The notes under the pieces are model-generated. The model had not been told where the DNA came from. It did no database searches and worked only from the letters and a program-made list of their open reading frames with translations. The position numbers were made by a program, and so were the translations under genes. Positions 1 through 10,512 of a stretch of DNA of 64,000 nt are shown here, piece by piece. Every line of letters starts with the position of its first letter. The first letter of the stretch is position 1. The stretch comes from Hippasteria phrygiana (lineage: Eukaryota; Echinodermata; Asteroidea; Valvatida; Goniasteridae): contig JAZGUH010000451.1 of NCBI GenBank assembly GCA_037893225.1, forward strand, positions 762,001-826,000, given 5' to 3'.

Positions 1-234
1 AGATCTAAGCTACCCATACGTGTGAAAATTATTGTATATGGTCAATATCCCATTCAATTATGAACAGGGAAAGGAGGGGCGTTCATCTGAAAATGTGGCA
101 AACGTTAAGCAGTCACAATGCAGTAAACGGGAGAACGCACACAGAGTTCACGGGAAGAAATTTGTTGCGAGGTTTGAATTTTCTCGAAGAGTTCTCACGC
201 TATGAAGCTGGCGATGGTCTGAAATTGTTGCGCT

Positions 235-468
235 AGATCTAAGCTACCCATACGTGTGAAAATTACTGGATTTGGTCAATATCCCATTCAATTATGAACA
301 GGGAAAGGAGGGGCGTTCATCTGAAAATGTGGCAAACGTTAAGCAGTCACAATGCAGTAAACGGGAGAACGCACACAGAGTTCACGGGAAATAATTAGTT
401 GCGAGGTTTGAATTTTCTCGAAGAGTTCTCACGCTATGAAGCTGGCGATGGTCTCCAATTGTTCCGCT
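235..468 (+). repeat. Monomer class B (234 bp)
   Basis: Diagnostic changes are ATTACTGGATTTGG near position 30, GGGAAATAATTAGTTGCG in place of GGGAAGAAATTTGTTGCG near 142, TTCTCACGCTATG near 190, and a 3' end reading GTCTC-AATTGTTCCGCT. It opens the 7-mer B-C-D-E-F-G-A. Position 456 of this copy is C where the other B copies I compared have A. Confidence 0.93.
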
Positions 469-697
469 AGATCTAAGCTACCCATACGTGTGAAAATTTC
501 TAGGTCAATATCCCATTCAATTATGAACAGGGAAAGGAGGGGCGTTCATCTGAAAATGTGGCAAACGTTAAGCAGTCACAATGCAGTAAACGGAAGAACG
601 CACACAGAGTTCACAGGAAGAAATTTGTTGCGAGATTTGTATTTTCTCGAAGAGTTCTAACGCTGTGAAGCTGGCGATGGTCTGAAATTGTTGCGCT
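469..697 (+). repeat. Monomer class C (229 bp, 5-bp deletion)
   Basis: Class C reads GTGAAAATTTCTAGGTCAAT where other classes carry about five more bases (ACTGNATTTGGTC region), so the unit is 229 bp. It also has CGGAAG instead of CGGGAG, CACAGGAAG, and GAGATTTGTATTTTC instead of GAGGTTTGAATTTTC. The shortening shifts frame by one and, with an upstream TCTCA, leaves a 74-codon open frame of no evident meaning. It recurs at 3274, 6079, 7713, 9347, 12152, 13786, 16357, 17757, 19391, 22898, 25229 and again from 50,471 onward. Confidence 0.94.
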
Positions 698-931
698 ATA
701 TCTAAGCTACACATACGTGTGAAAATTGCTGTATTTGGTCAATATCCCATTCAATTATGAACAGGGAAAGGAGGGGCGTTCATCTGAAAATGTGGCAAAC
801 GTTAAGCAGTCACAATGCAATAAACGGGAGAACGCACACAGCGTTTATGGGAAGAACTTTGTTGCGAGGTTTGAATTTTCTCGAAGAGTTCTAACGCTGT
901 GAAGCTGGCGATGGTCTGAAATTGTTGCGCT
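698..931 (+). repeat. Monomer class D (234 bp)
   Basis: Class D starts ATATCTAAGCTACACATACG (second C of CTACCC replaced by A), then has ATTGCTGTATTTGG, GCAATAAACGGG, CAGCGTTTATGGGAAG and AACTTTG. It follows C in the 7-mer. In the right two thirds of the window, intact D is replaced by the D/E hybrid. Confidence 0.9.
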
Positions 932-1165
932 ATATCTAAGCTACCCATACGTGTGAAAATTACTGTATTTGGTCAATATCCCATTCAATTATGAACAGGG
1001 AAAGGAGGGGCGTTCATCTGAAAATTTTGCAAACGTTAAGCAGCCACAATGCAGTAAACGGGAGAACGCACACAGAGTTCACGGGAAGAACTTTGTTGCG
1101 AGGTTTGAATTTTCTCGAAGAGTTCTAACGCTGTGAAGCTGGCGATTGTCTCAAATTGTTGCGCT
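932..1165 (+). repeat. Monomer class E (234 bp)
   Basis: Class E carries ATTACTGTATTTGG, GAAAATTTTGCAAACG, AGCAGCCACAATG (T to C), CACGGGAAGAACTTTG and a 3' end GGCGATTGTCTCAAATTG. The TCTCA end (in place of TCTGA) removes a stop codon and opens the frame running into the following F monomer. Confidence 0.9.
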
Positions 1166-1400
1166 AGATCTAAGCTACTCATACGTGTGGAAATTGCTGG
1201 ATTTGGTCAATATCCCAGTAAAATTATAATCAGGGAAAGGAGGGGCGTTCATCTGAAAATGTGGCAAATGTTAAGCAGTCACAATGCAGTAAACGGAAGA
1301 ACGCACACAGAGTTCACAGAAGGAAATTTGTTCCGAGGTTTGAATTTTCTCGAAGAGTTCTAACGCTGTGAAGCTGGCGATGGTCTGAAATTGTTGCGCT
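1166..1400 (+). repeat. Monomer class F (235 bp, 1-bp insertion)
   Basis: Class F is the most distinctive class: CTACTCATACGTGTGGAAAT, ATTGCTGGATTTGG, and CCCAGTAAAATTATAATCAG in place of CCCATTCAATTATGAACAG, which adds one base. It also has CAAATGTTAAGC, CGGAAG, CACAGAAGGAAATTTGTTCCG. A variant with ATTATGATC occurs at 9810, 11215, 14249, 19854 and 21259. Confidence 0.93.
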
Positions 1401-1634
1401 AGATCTAAGCTACCCATACGTGTGAAAATTACTGTATTTGGTCAATATCCCATTCAATTATGAACAGGGAAAGGAGGGGCGTTCATCTGAAAATGTGGCA
1501 AACGTTAAGCAGTCACAATGCAATAAACGGGAGAACGCACACAGCGTTTATGGGAAGAAATTTGTTGCGAGGTTTGAATTTTCTCGAAGAGTTCTAACGC
1601 TGTGAAGCTGGCGATGGTCTGAAATTGTTGCGCT
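1401..1634 (+). repeat. Monomer class G (234 bp)
   Basis: Class G has AGATCT start, ATTACTGTATTTGG, GCAATAAACGGG and CAGCGTTTATGGGAAGAAATTTG. It follows F and precedes A. A derivative with AACGTGAG and GGGAATAAATTTG is found at 10045, 14484, 20089 and 21494, and similar GGGAATAAATTTG copies occur in the 27-49 kb region. Confidence 0.9.
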
Positions 1635-1868
1635 ATATCTAAGCTACCCATACGTGTGAAAATTATTGTATATGGTCAATATCCCATTCAATTATGAACA
1701 GGGAAAGGAGGGGCGTTCATCTGAAAATGTGGCAAACGTTAAGCAGTCACAATGCAGTAAACGGGAGAACGCACACAGAGTTCACGGGAAGAAATTTGTT
1801 GCGAGGTTTGAATTTTCTTGAAGAGTTCTCACGCTATGAAGCTGGCGATGGTCTGAAATTGTTGCGCT
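1635..1868 (+). repeat. Monomer class A (234 bp)
   Basis: Class A has ATTATTGTATATGG in the variable segment, GCAGTAAACGGG, CACGGGAAGAAATTTG and, here, TTTTCTTGAAGAGTTCTCACGCTATG. A sister form at 1, 2806, 5611, 11684 and 15889 differs by keeping TTTTCTCGAAG. It closes the 7-mer. Confidence 0.9.
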
Positions 1869-2102
1869 AGATCTAAGCTACCCATACGTGTGAAAATTAC
1901 TGGATTTGGTCAATATCCCATTCAATTATGAACAGGGAAAGGAGGGGCGTTCATCTGAAAATTTTGCAAACGTTAAGCAGCCACAATGCAGTAAACGGGA
2001 GAACGCACACAGAGTTCACGGGAAGAACTTTGTTGCGAGGTTTGAATTTTCTCGAAGAGTTCTAACGCTGTGAAGCTGGCGATTGTCTCAAATTGTTGCG
2101 CT
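1869..2102 (+). other. B/E hybrid monomer (deletion joint)
   Basis: The start is B (AGATCT, ACTGGATTTGG through 1903) and the rest is E (ATTTTGC from 1963, CAGCCAC, AACTTTG, GATTGTCTC). A crossover in the identical stretch between 1903 and 1963 removed C, D and the joined parts of B and E, 697 bp in all. The same joint recurs at 4674 and 14952. Confidence 0.9.
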
Positions 2103-2805
2103 AGATCTAAGCTACTCATACGTGTGGAAATTGCTGGATTTGGTCAATATCCCAGTAAAATTATAATCAGGGAAAGGAGGGGCGTTCATCTGAAAATGTG
2201 GCAAATGTTAAGCAGTCACAATGCAGTAAACGGAAGAACGCACACAGAGTTCACAGAAGGAAATTTGTTCCGAGGTTTGAATTTTCTCGAAGAGTTCTAA
2301 CGCTGTGAAGCTGGCGATGGTCTGAAATTGTTGCGCTAGATCTAAGCTACCCATACGTGTGAAAATTACTGTATTTGGTCAATATCCCATTCAATTATGA
2401 ACAGGGAAAGGAGGGGCGTTCATCTGAAAATGTGGCAAACGTTAAGCAGTCACAATGCAATAAACGGGAGAACGCACACAGCGTTTATGGGAAGAAATTT
2501 GTTGCGAGGTTTGAATTTTCTCGAAGAGTTCTAACGCTGTGAAGCTGGCGATGGTCTGAAATTGTTGCGCTATATCTAAGCTACCCATACGTGTGAAAAT
2601 TATTGTATATGGTCAATATCCCATTCAATTATGAACAGGGAAAGGAGGGGCGTTCATCTGAAAATGTGGCAAACGTTAAGCAGTCACAATGCAGTAAACG
2701 GGAGAACGCACACAGAGTTCACGGGAAGAAATTTGTTGCGAGGTTTGAATTTTCTTGAAGAGTTCTCACGCTATGAAGCTGGCGATGGTCTGAAATTGTT
2801 GCGCT

Positions 2806-5610
2806 AGATCTAAGCTACCCATACGTGTGAAAATTATTGTATATGGTCAATATCCCATTCAATTATGAACAGGGAAAGGAGGGGCGTTCATCTGAAAATG
2901 TGGCAAACGTTAAGCAGTCACAATGCAGTAAACGGGAGAACGCACACAGAGTTCACGGGAAGAAATTTGTTGCGAGGTTTGAATTTTCTCGAAGAGTTCT
3001 CACGCTATGAAGCTGGCGATGGTCTGAAATTGTTGCGCTAGATCTAAGCTACCCATACGTGTGAAAATTACTGGATTTGGTCAATATCCCATTCAATTAT
3101 GAACAGGGAAAGGAGGGGCGTTCATCTGAAAATGTGGCAAACGTTAAGCAGTCACAATGCAGTAAACGGGAGAACGCACACAGAGTTCACGGGAAATAAT
3201 TAGTTGCGAGGTTTGAATTTTCTCGAAGAGTTCTCACGCTATGAAGCTGGCGATGGTCTCAAATTGTTCCGCTAGATCTAAGCTACCCATACGTGTGAAA
3301 ATTTCTAGGTCAATATCCCATTCAATTATGAACAGGGAAAGGAGGGGCGTTCATCTGAAAATGTGGCAAACGTTAAGCAGTCACAATGCAGTAAACGGAA
3401 GAACGCACACAGAGTTCACAGGAAGAAATTTGTTGCGAGATTTGTATTTTCTCGAAGAGTTCTAACGCTGTGAAGCTGGCGATGGTCTGAAATTGTTGCG
3501 CTATATCTAAGCTACACATACGTGTGAAAATTGCTGTATTTGGTCAATATCCCATTCAATTATGAACAGGGAAAGGAGGGGCGTTCATCTGAAAATGTGG
3601 CAAACGTTAAGCAGTCACAATGCAATAAACGGGAGAACGCACACAGCGTTTATGGGAAGAACTTTGTTGCGAGGTTTGAATTTTCTCGAAGAGTTCTAAC
3701 GCTGTGAAGCTGGCGATGGTCTGAAATTGTTGCGCTATATCTAAGCTACCCATACGTGTGAAAATTACTGTATTTGGTCAATATCCCATTCAATTATGAA
3801 CAGGGAAAGGAGGGGCGTTCATCTGAAAATTTTGCAAACGTTAAGCAGCCACAATGCAGTAAACGGGAGAACGCACACAGAGTTCACGGGAAGAACTTTG
3901 TTGCGAGGTTTGAATTTTCTCGAAGAGTTCTAACGCTGTGAAGCTGGCGATTGTCTCAAATTGTTGCGCTAGATCTAAGCTACTCATACGTGTGGAAATT
4001 GCTGGATTTGGTCAATATCCCAGTAAAATTATAATCAGGGAAAGGAGGGGCGTTCATCTGAAAATGTGGCAAATGTTAAGCAGTCACAATGCAGTAAACG
4101 GAAGAACGCACACAGAGTTCACAGAAGGAAATTTGTTCCGAGGTTTGAATTTTCTCGAAGAGTTCTAACGCTGTGAAGCTGGCGATGGTCTGAAATTGTT
4201 GCGCTAGATCTAAGCTACCCATACGTGTGAAAATTACTGTATTTGGTCAATATCCCATTCAATTATGAACAGGGAAAGGAGGGGCGTTCATCTGAAAATG
4301 TGGCAAACGTTAAGCAGTCACAATGCAATAAACGGGAGAACGCACACAGCGTTTATGGGAAGAAATTTGTTGCGAGGTTTAAATTTTCTCGAAGAGTTCT
4401 AACGCTGTGAAGCTGGCGATGGTCTGAAATTGTTGCGCTATATCTAAGCTACCCATACGTGTGAAAATTATTGTATATGGTCAATATCCCATTCAATTAT
4501 GAACAGGGAAAGGAGGGGCGTTCATCTGAAAATGTGGCAAACGTTAAGCAGTCACAATGCAGTAAACGGGAGAACGCACACAGAGTTCACGGGAAGAAAT
4601 TTGTTGCGAGGTTTGAATTTTCTTGAAGAGTTCTCACGCTATGAAGCTGGCGATGGTCTGAAATTGTTGCGCTAGATCTAAGCTACCCATACGTGTGAAA
4701 ATTACTGGATTTGGTCAATATCCCATTCAATTATGAACAGGGAAAGGAGGGGCGTTCATCTGAAAATTTTGCAAACGTTAAGCAGCCACAATGCAGTAAA
4801 CGGGAGAACGCACACAGAGTTCACGGGAAGAACTTTGTTGCGAGGTTTGAATTTTCTCGAAGAGTTCTAACGCTGTGAAGCTGGCGATTGTCTCAAATTG
4901 TTGCGCTAGATCTAAGCTACTCATACGTGTGGAAATTGCTGGATTTGGTCAATATCCCAGTAAAATTATAATCAGGGAAAGGAGGGGCGTTCATCTGAAA
5001 ATGTGGCAAATGTTAAGCAGTCACAATGCAGTAAACGGAAGAACGCACACAGAGTTCACAGAAGGAAATTTGTTCCGAGGTTTGAATTTTCTCGAAGAGT
5101 TCTAACGCTGTGAAGCTGGCGATGGTCTGAAATTGTTGCGCTAGATCTAAGCTACCCATACGTGTGAAAATTACTGTATTTGGTCAATATCCCATTCAAT
5201 TATGAACAGGGAAAGGAGGGGCGTTCATCTGAAAATGTGGCAAACGTTAAGCAGTCACAATGCAATAAACGGGAGAACGCACACAGCGTTTATGGGAAGA
5301 AATTTGTTGCGAGGTTTGAATTTTCTCGAAGAGTTCTAACGCTGTGAAGCTGGCGATGGTCTGAAATTGTTGCGCTATATCTAAGCTACCCATACGTGTG
5401 AAAATTATTGTATATGGTCAATATCCCATTCAATTATGAACAGGGAAAGGAGGGGCGTTCATCTGAAAATGTGGCAAACGTTAAGCAGTCACAATGCAGT
5501 AAACGGGAGAACGCACACAGAGTTCACGGGAAGAAATTTGTTGCGAGGTTTGAATTTTCTTGAAGAGTTCTCACGCTATGAAGCTGGCGATGGTCTGAAA
5601 TTGTTGCGCT
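2806..5610 (+). repeat. 12-mer HOR, copy 2 (2805 bp)
   Basis: Same order and lengths as copy 1. Position 4381 is A (TTTAAATTTT) where copy 1 has G at 1576. Otherwise I see near identity, implying a very recent tandem duplication or strong homogenisation. Confidence 0.95.
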
Positions 5611-7478
5611 AGATCTAAGCTACCCATACGTGTGAAAATTATTGTATATGGTCAATATCCCATTCAATTATGAACAGGGAAAGGAGGGGCGTTCATCTGA
5701 AAATGTGGCAAACGTTAAGCAGTCACAATGCAGTAAACGGGAGAACGCACACAGAGTTCACGGGAAGAAATTTGTTGCGAGGTTTGAATTTTCTCGAAGA
5801 GTTCTCACGCTATGAAGCTGGCGATGGTCTGAAATTGTTGCGCTAGATCTAAGCTACCCATACGTGTGAAAATTACTGGATTTGGTCAATATCCCATTCA
5901 ATTATGAACAGGGAAAGGAGGGGCGTTCATCTGAAAATGTGGCAAACGTTAAGCAGTCACAATGCAGTAAACGGGAGAACGCACACAGAGTTCACGGGAA
6001 ATAATTAGTTGCGAGGTTTGAATTTTCTCGAAGAGTTCTCACGCTATGAAGCTGGCGATGGTCTCAAATTGTTCCGCTAGATCTAAGCTACCCATACGTG
6101 TGAAAATTTCTAGGTCAATATCCCATTCAATTATGAACAGGGAAAGGAGGGGCGTTCATCTGAAAATGTGGCAAACGTTAAGCAGTCACAATGCAGTAAA
6201 CGGAAGAACGCACACAGAGTTCACAGGAAGAAATTTGTTGCGAGATTTGTATTTTCTCGAAGAGTTCTAACGCTGTGAAGCTGGCGATGGTCTGAAATTG
6301 TTGCGCTATATCTAAGCTACACATACGTGTGAAAATTGCTGTATTTGGTCAATATCCCATTCAATTATGAACAGGGAAAGGAGGGGCGTTCATCTGAAAA
6401 TGTGGCAAACGTTAAGCAGTCACAATGCAATAAACGGGAGAACGCACACAGCGTTTATGGGAAGAACTTTGTTGCGAGGTTTGAATTTTCTCGAAGAGTT
6501 CTAACGCTGTGAAGCTGGCGATGGTCTGAAATTGTTGCGCTATATCTAAGCTACCCATACGTGTGAAAATTACTGTATTTGGTCAATATCCCATTCAATT
6601 ATGAACAGGGAAAGGAGGGGCGTTCATCTGAAAATTTTGCAAACGTTAAGCAGCCACAATGCAGTAAACGGGAGAACGCACACAGAGTTCACGGGAAGAA
6701 CTTTGTTGCGAGGTTTGAATTTTCTCGAAGAGTTCTAACGCTGTGAAGCTGGCGATTGTCTCAAATTGTTGCGCTAGATCTAAGCTACTCATACGTGTGG
6801 AAATTGCTGGATTTGGTCAATATCCCAGTAAAATTATAATCAGGGAAAGGAGGGGCGTTCATCTGAAAATGTGGCAAATGTTAAGCAGTCACAATGCAGT
6901 AAACGGAAGAACGCACACAGAGTTCACAGAAGGAAATTTGTTCCGAGGTTTGAATTTTCTCGAAGAGTTCTAACGCTGTGAAGCTGGCGATGGTCTGAAA
7001 TTGTTGCGCTAGATCTAAGCTACCCATACGTGTGAAAATTACTGTATTTGGTCAATATCCCATTCAATTATGAACAGGGAAAGGAGGGGCGTTCATCTGA
7101 AAATGTGGCAAACGTTAAGCAGTCACAATGCAATAAACGGGAGAACGCACACAGCGTTTATGGGAAGAAATTTGTTGCGAGGTTTGAATTTTCTCGAAGA
7201 GTTCTAACGCTGTGAAGCTGGCGATGGTCTGAAATTGTTGCGCTATATCTAAGCTACCCATACGTGTGAAAATTATTGTATATGGTCAATATCCCATTCA
7301 ATTATGAACAGGGAAAGGAGGGGCGTTCATCTGAAAATGTGGCAAACGTTAAGCAGTCACAATGCAGTAAACGGGAGAACGCACACAGAGTTCACGGGAA
7401 GAAATTTGTTGCGAGGTTTGAATTTTCTTGAAGAGTTCTCACGCTATGAAGCTGGCGATGGTCTGAAATTGTTGCGCT
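5611..7478 (+). repeat. Single A plus 7-mer HOR (1868 bp)
   Basis: This begins as a third 12-mer copy (A then B-C-D-E-F-G-A at 5845-7478). Instead of the B/E 4-mer it is followed by a full B at 7479, so the 12-mer period ends here and the 7-mer period of 1634 bp takes over. Confidence 0.93.
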
Positions 7479-9112
7479 AGATCTAAGCTACCCATACGTG
7501 TGAAAATTACTGGATTTGGTCAATATCCCATTCAATTATGAACAGGGAAAGGAGGGGCGTTCATCTGAAAATGTGGCAAACGTTAAGCAGTCACAATGCA
7601 GTAAACGGGAGAACGCACACAGAGTTCACGGGAAATAATTAGTTGCGAGGTTTGAATTTTCTCGAAGAGTTCTCACGCTATGAAGCTGGCGATGGTCTCA
7701 AATTGTTCCGCTAGATCTAAGCTACCCATACGTGTGAAAATTTCTAGGTCAATATCCCATTCAATTATGAACAGGGAAAGGAGGGGCGTTCATCTGAAAA
7801 TGTGGCAAACGTTAAGCAGTCACAATGCAGTAAACGGAAGAACGCACACAGAGTTCACAGGAAGAAATTTGTTGCGAGATTTGTATTTTCTCGAAGAGTT
7901 CTAACGCTGTGAAGCTGGCGATGGTCTGAAATTGTTGCGCTATATCTAAGCTACACATACGTGTGAAAATTGCTGTATTTGGTCAATATCCCATTCAATT
8001 ATGAACAGGGAAAGGAGGGGCGTTCATCTGAAAATGTGGCAAACGTTAAGCAGTCACAATGCAATAAACGGGAGAACGCACACAGCGTTTATGGGAAGAA
8101 CTTTGTTGCGAGGTTTGAATTTTCTCGAAGAGTTCTAACGCTGTGAAGCTGGCGATGGTCTGAAATTGTTGCGCTATATCTAAGCTACCCATACGTGTGA
8201 AAATTACTGTATTTGGTCAATATCCCATTCAATTATGAACAGGGAAAGGAGGGGCGTTCATCTGAAAATTTTGCAAACGTTAAGCAGCCACAATGCAGTA
8301 AACGGGAGAACGCACACAGAGTTCACGGGAAGAACTTTGTTGCGAGGTTTGAATTTTCTCGAAGAGTTCTAACGCTGTGAAGCTGGCGATTGTCTCAAAT
8401 TGTTGCGCTAGATCTAAGCTACTCATACGTGTGGAAATTGCTGGATTTGGTCAATATCCCAGTAAAATTATAATCAGGGAAAGGAGGGGCGTTCATCTGA
8501 AAATGTGGCAAATGTTAAGCAGTCACAATGCAGTAAACGGAAGAACGCACACAGAGTTCACAGAAGGAAATTTGTTCCGAGGTTTGAATTTTCTCGAAGA
8601 GTTCTAACGCTGTGAAGCTGGCGATGGTCTGAAATTGTTGCGCTAGATCTAAGCTACCCATACGTGTGAAAATTACTGTATTTGGTCAATATCCCATTCA
8701 ATTATGAACAGGGAAAGGAGGGGCGTTCATCTGAAAATGTGGCAAACGTTAAGCAGTCACAATGCAATAAACGGGAGAACGCACACAGCGTTTATGGGAA
8801 GAAATTTGTTGCGAGGTTTGAATTTTCTCGAAGAGTTCTAACGCTGTGAAGCTGGCGATGGTCTGAAATTGTTGCGCTATATCTAAGCTACCCATACGTG
8901 TGAAAATTATTGTATATGGTCAATATCCCATTCAATTATGAACAGGGAAAGGAGGGGCGTTCATCTGAAAATGTGGCAAACGTTAAGCAGTCACAATGCA
9001 GTAAACGGGAGAACGCACACAGAGTTCACGGGAAGAAATTTGTTGCGAGGTTTGAATTTTCTTGAAGAGTTCTCACGCTATGAAGCTGGCGATGGTCTGA
9101 AATTGTTGCGCT
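7479..9112 (+). repeat. 7-mer HOR B-C-D-E-F-G-A (1634 bp)
   Basis: Monomers at 7479 (B), 7713 (C, 229), 7942 (D), 8176 (E), 8410 (F, 235), 8645 (G) and 8879 (A). Lengths 5x234 + 229 + 235 give 1634. It matches 17523-19156 at an offset of 10,044 bp. Confidence 0.93.
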
Positions 9113-10512
9113 AGATCTAAGCTACCCATACGTGTGAAAATTACTGGATTTGGTCAATATCCCATTCAATTATGAACAGGGAAAGGAGGGGCGTTCATCT
9201 GAAAATGTGGCAAACGTTAAGCAGTCACAATGCAGTAAACGGGAGAACGCACACAGAGTTCACGGGAAATAATTAGTTGCGAGGTTTGAATTTTCTCGAA
9301 GAGTTCTCACGCTATGAAGCTGGCGATGGTCTCAAATTGTTCCGCTAGATCTAAGCTACCCATACGTGTGAAAATTTCTAGGTCAATATCCCATTCAATT
9401 ATGAACAGGGAAAGGAGGGGCGTTCATCTGAAAATGTGGCAAACGTTAAGCAGTCACAATGCAGTAAACGGAAGAACGCACACAGAGTTCACAGGAAGAA
9501 ATTTGTTGCGAGATTTGTATTTTCTCGAAGAGTTCTAACGCTGTGAAGCTGGCGATGGTCTGAAATTGTTGCGCTATATCTAAGCTACACATACGTGTGA
9601 AAATTGCTGTATTTGGTCAATATCCCATTCAATTATGAACAGGGAAAGGAGGGGCGTTCATCTGAAAATTTGGCAAACGTTAAGCAGCCACAATGCAGTA
9701 AACGGGAGAACGCACACAGAGTTCACGGGAAGAACTTTGTTGCGAGGTTTGAATTTTCTGGAAGAGTTCTAACGCTGTGAAGCTGGCGATTGTCTCAAAT
9801 TGTTGCGCTAGATCTAAGCTACTCATACGTGTGGAAATTGCTGGATTTGGTCAATATCCCAGTAAAATTATGATCAGGGAAAGGAGGGGCGTTCATCTGA
9901 AAATGTGGCAAATGTTAAGCAGTCACAATGCAGTAAACGGAAGAACGCACACAGAGTTCACAGAAGGAAATTTGTTCCGAGGTTTGAATTTTCTCGAAGA
10001 GTTCTAACGCTGTGAAGCTGGCGATGGTCTGAAATTGTTGCGCTATATCTAAGCTACCCATACGTGTGAAAATTACTGTATTTGGTCAATATCCCATTCA
10101 ATTATGAACAGGGAAAGGAGGGGCGTTCATCTGAAAATGTGGCAAACGTTAAGCAGTCACAATGCAATAAACGTGAGAACGCACACAGCGTTTATGGGAA
10201 TAAATTTGTTGCGAGGTTTGAATTTTCTCGAAGAGTTCTAACGCTGTGAAGCTGGCGATGGTCTGAAATTGTTGCGCTATATCTAAGCTACCCATACGTG
10301 TGAAAATTATTGTATATGGTCAATATCCCATTCAATTATGAACAGGGAAAGGAGGGGCGTTCATCTGAAAATGTGGCAAACGTTAAGCAGTCACAATGCA
10401 GTAAACGGGAGAACGCACACAGAGTTCACGGGAAGAAATTTGTTGCGAGGTTTGAATTTTCTCGAAGAGTTCTAACGCTGTGAAGCTGGCGATGGTCTGA
10501 AATTGTTGCGCT
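9113..10512 (+). repeat. 6-mer HOR B-C-D/E-F-G-A (1400 bp)
   Basis: Monomers at 9113, 9347, 9576, 9810, 10045 and 10279. The D and E monomers of the 7-mer are replaced by one D/E hybrid, so the unit is one monomer (234 bp) shorter. F reads ATTATGATC and G carries AACGTGAG and GGGAATAAA. Similar copies lie at 13552-14951 and 19157-20556. Confidence 0.92.
9576..9809 (+). other. D/E hybrid monomer
   Basis: The 5' part is D (ATATCTAAGCTACACATACG, ATTGCTGTATTTGG) and the 3' part is E (CAGCCAC, GCAGTAAACGGG, CACGGGAAGAAC, GATTGTCTC). The intervening AATTTGGC is intermediate between D (AATGTGGC) and E (AATTTTGC). This hybrid, or descendants of it, replaces the D-E pair in all later blocks. Confidence 0.87.

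Larger units (their letters stand above)
1..2805 (+). repeat. 12-mer HOR, copy 1 (2805 bp)
   Basis: Monomers start at 1, 235, 469, 698, 932, 1166, 1401, 1635, 1869, 2103, 2338 and 2572. Class order is A, then B-C-D-E-F-G-A, then B/E-F-G-A. The sum 9x234 + 229 + 2x235 equals 2805. It is therefore a single A plus the 7-mer plus a 4-mer derived from the 7-mer by loss of three monomers. By eye I noticed only two differences from copy 2 (456 and 1576 against 3261 and 4381). Confidence 0.95.

Noticed and set aside
65..84. Purine-rich GGAAAGGAGGGG as ribosome binding site or Sp1-type GC box
   Set aside because: It occurs in every monomer without a downstream gene, and the GC box is incomplete (GGGGCG only).
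436..660. 74-codon frame in class C monomers (also at 3241, 6046, 7680 and elsewhere)
   Set aside because: It begins in the last 33 bp of one monomer and depends on TCTCA replacing TCTGA plus the 5-bp deletion. It recurs only because the monomer recurs. There is no recognisable domain, and neighbouring monomers of the same sequence family are closed by stops.
1133..1363. 76-codon frame over class F monomers, starting at GTG
   Set aside because: It opens only because of the 1-bp insertion in F and the TCTCA end of E. The -5 of C and the +1 of F give the same frame, which explains the shared tail of the two translations without coding selection.
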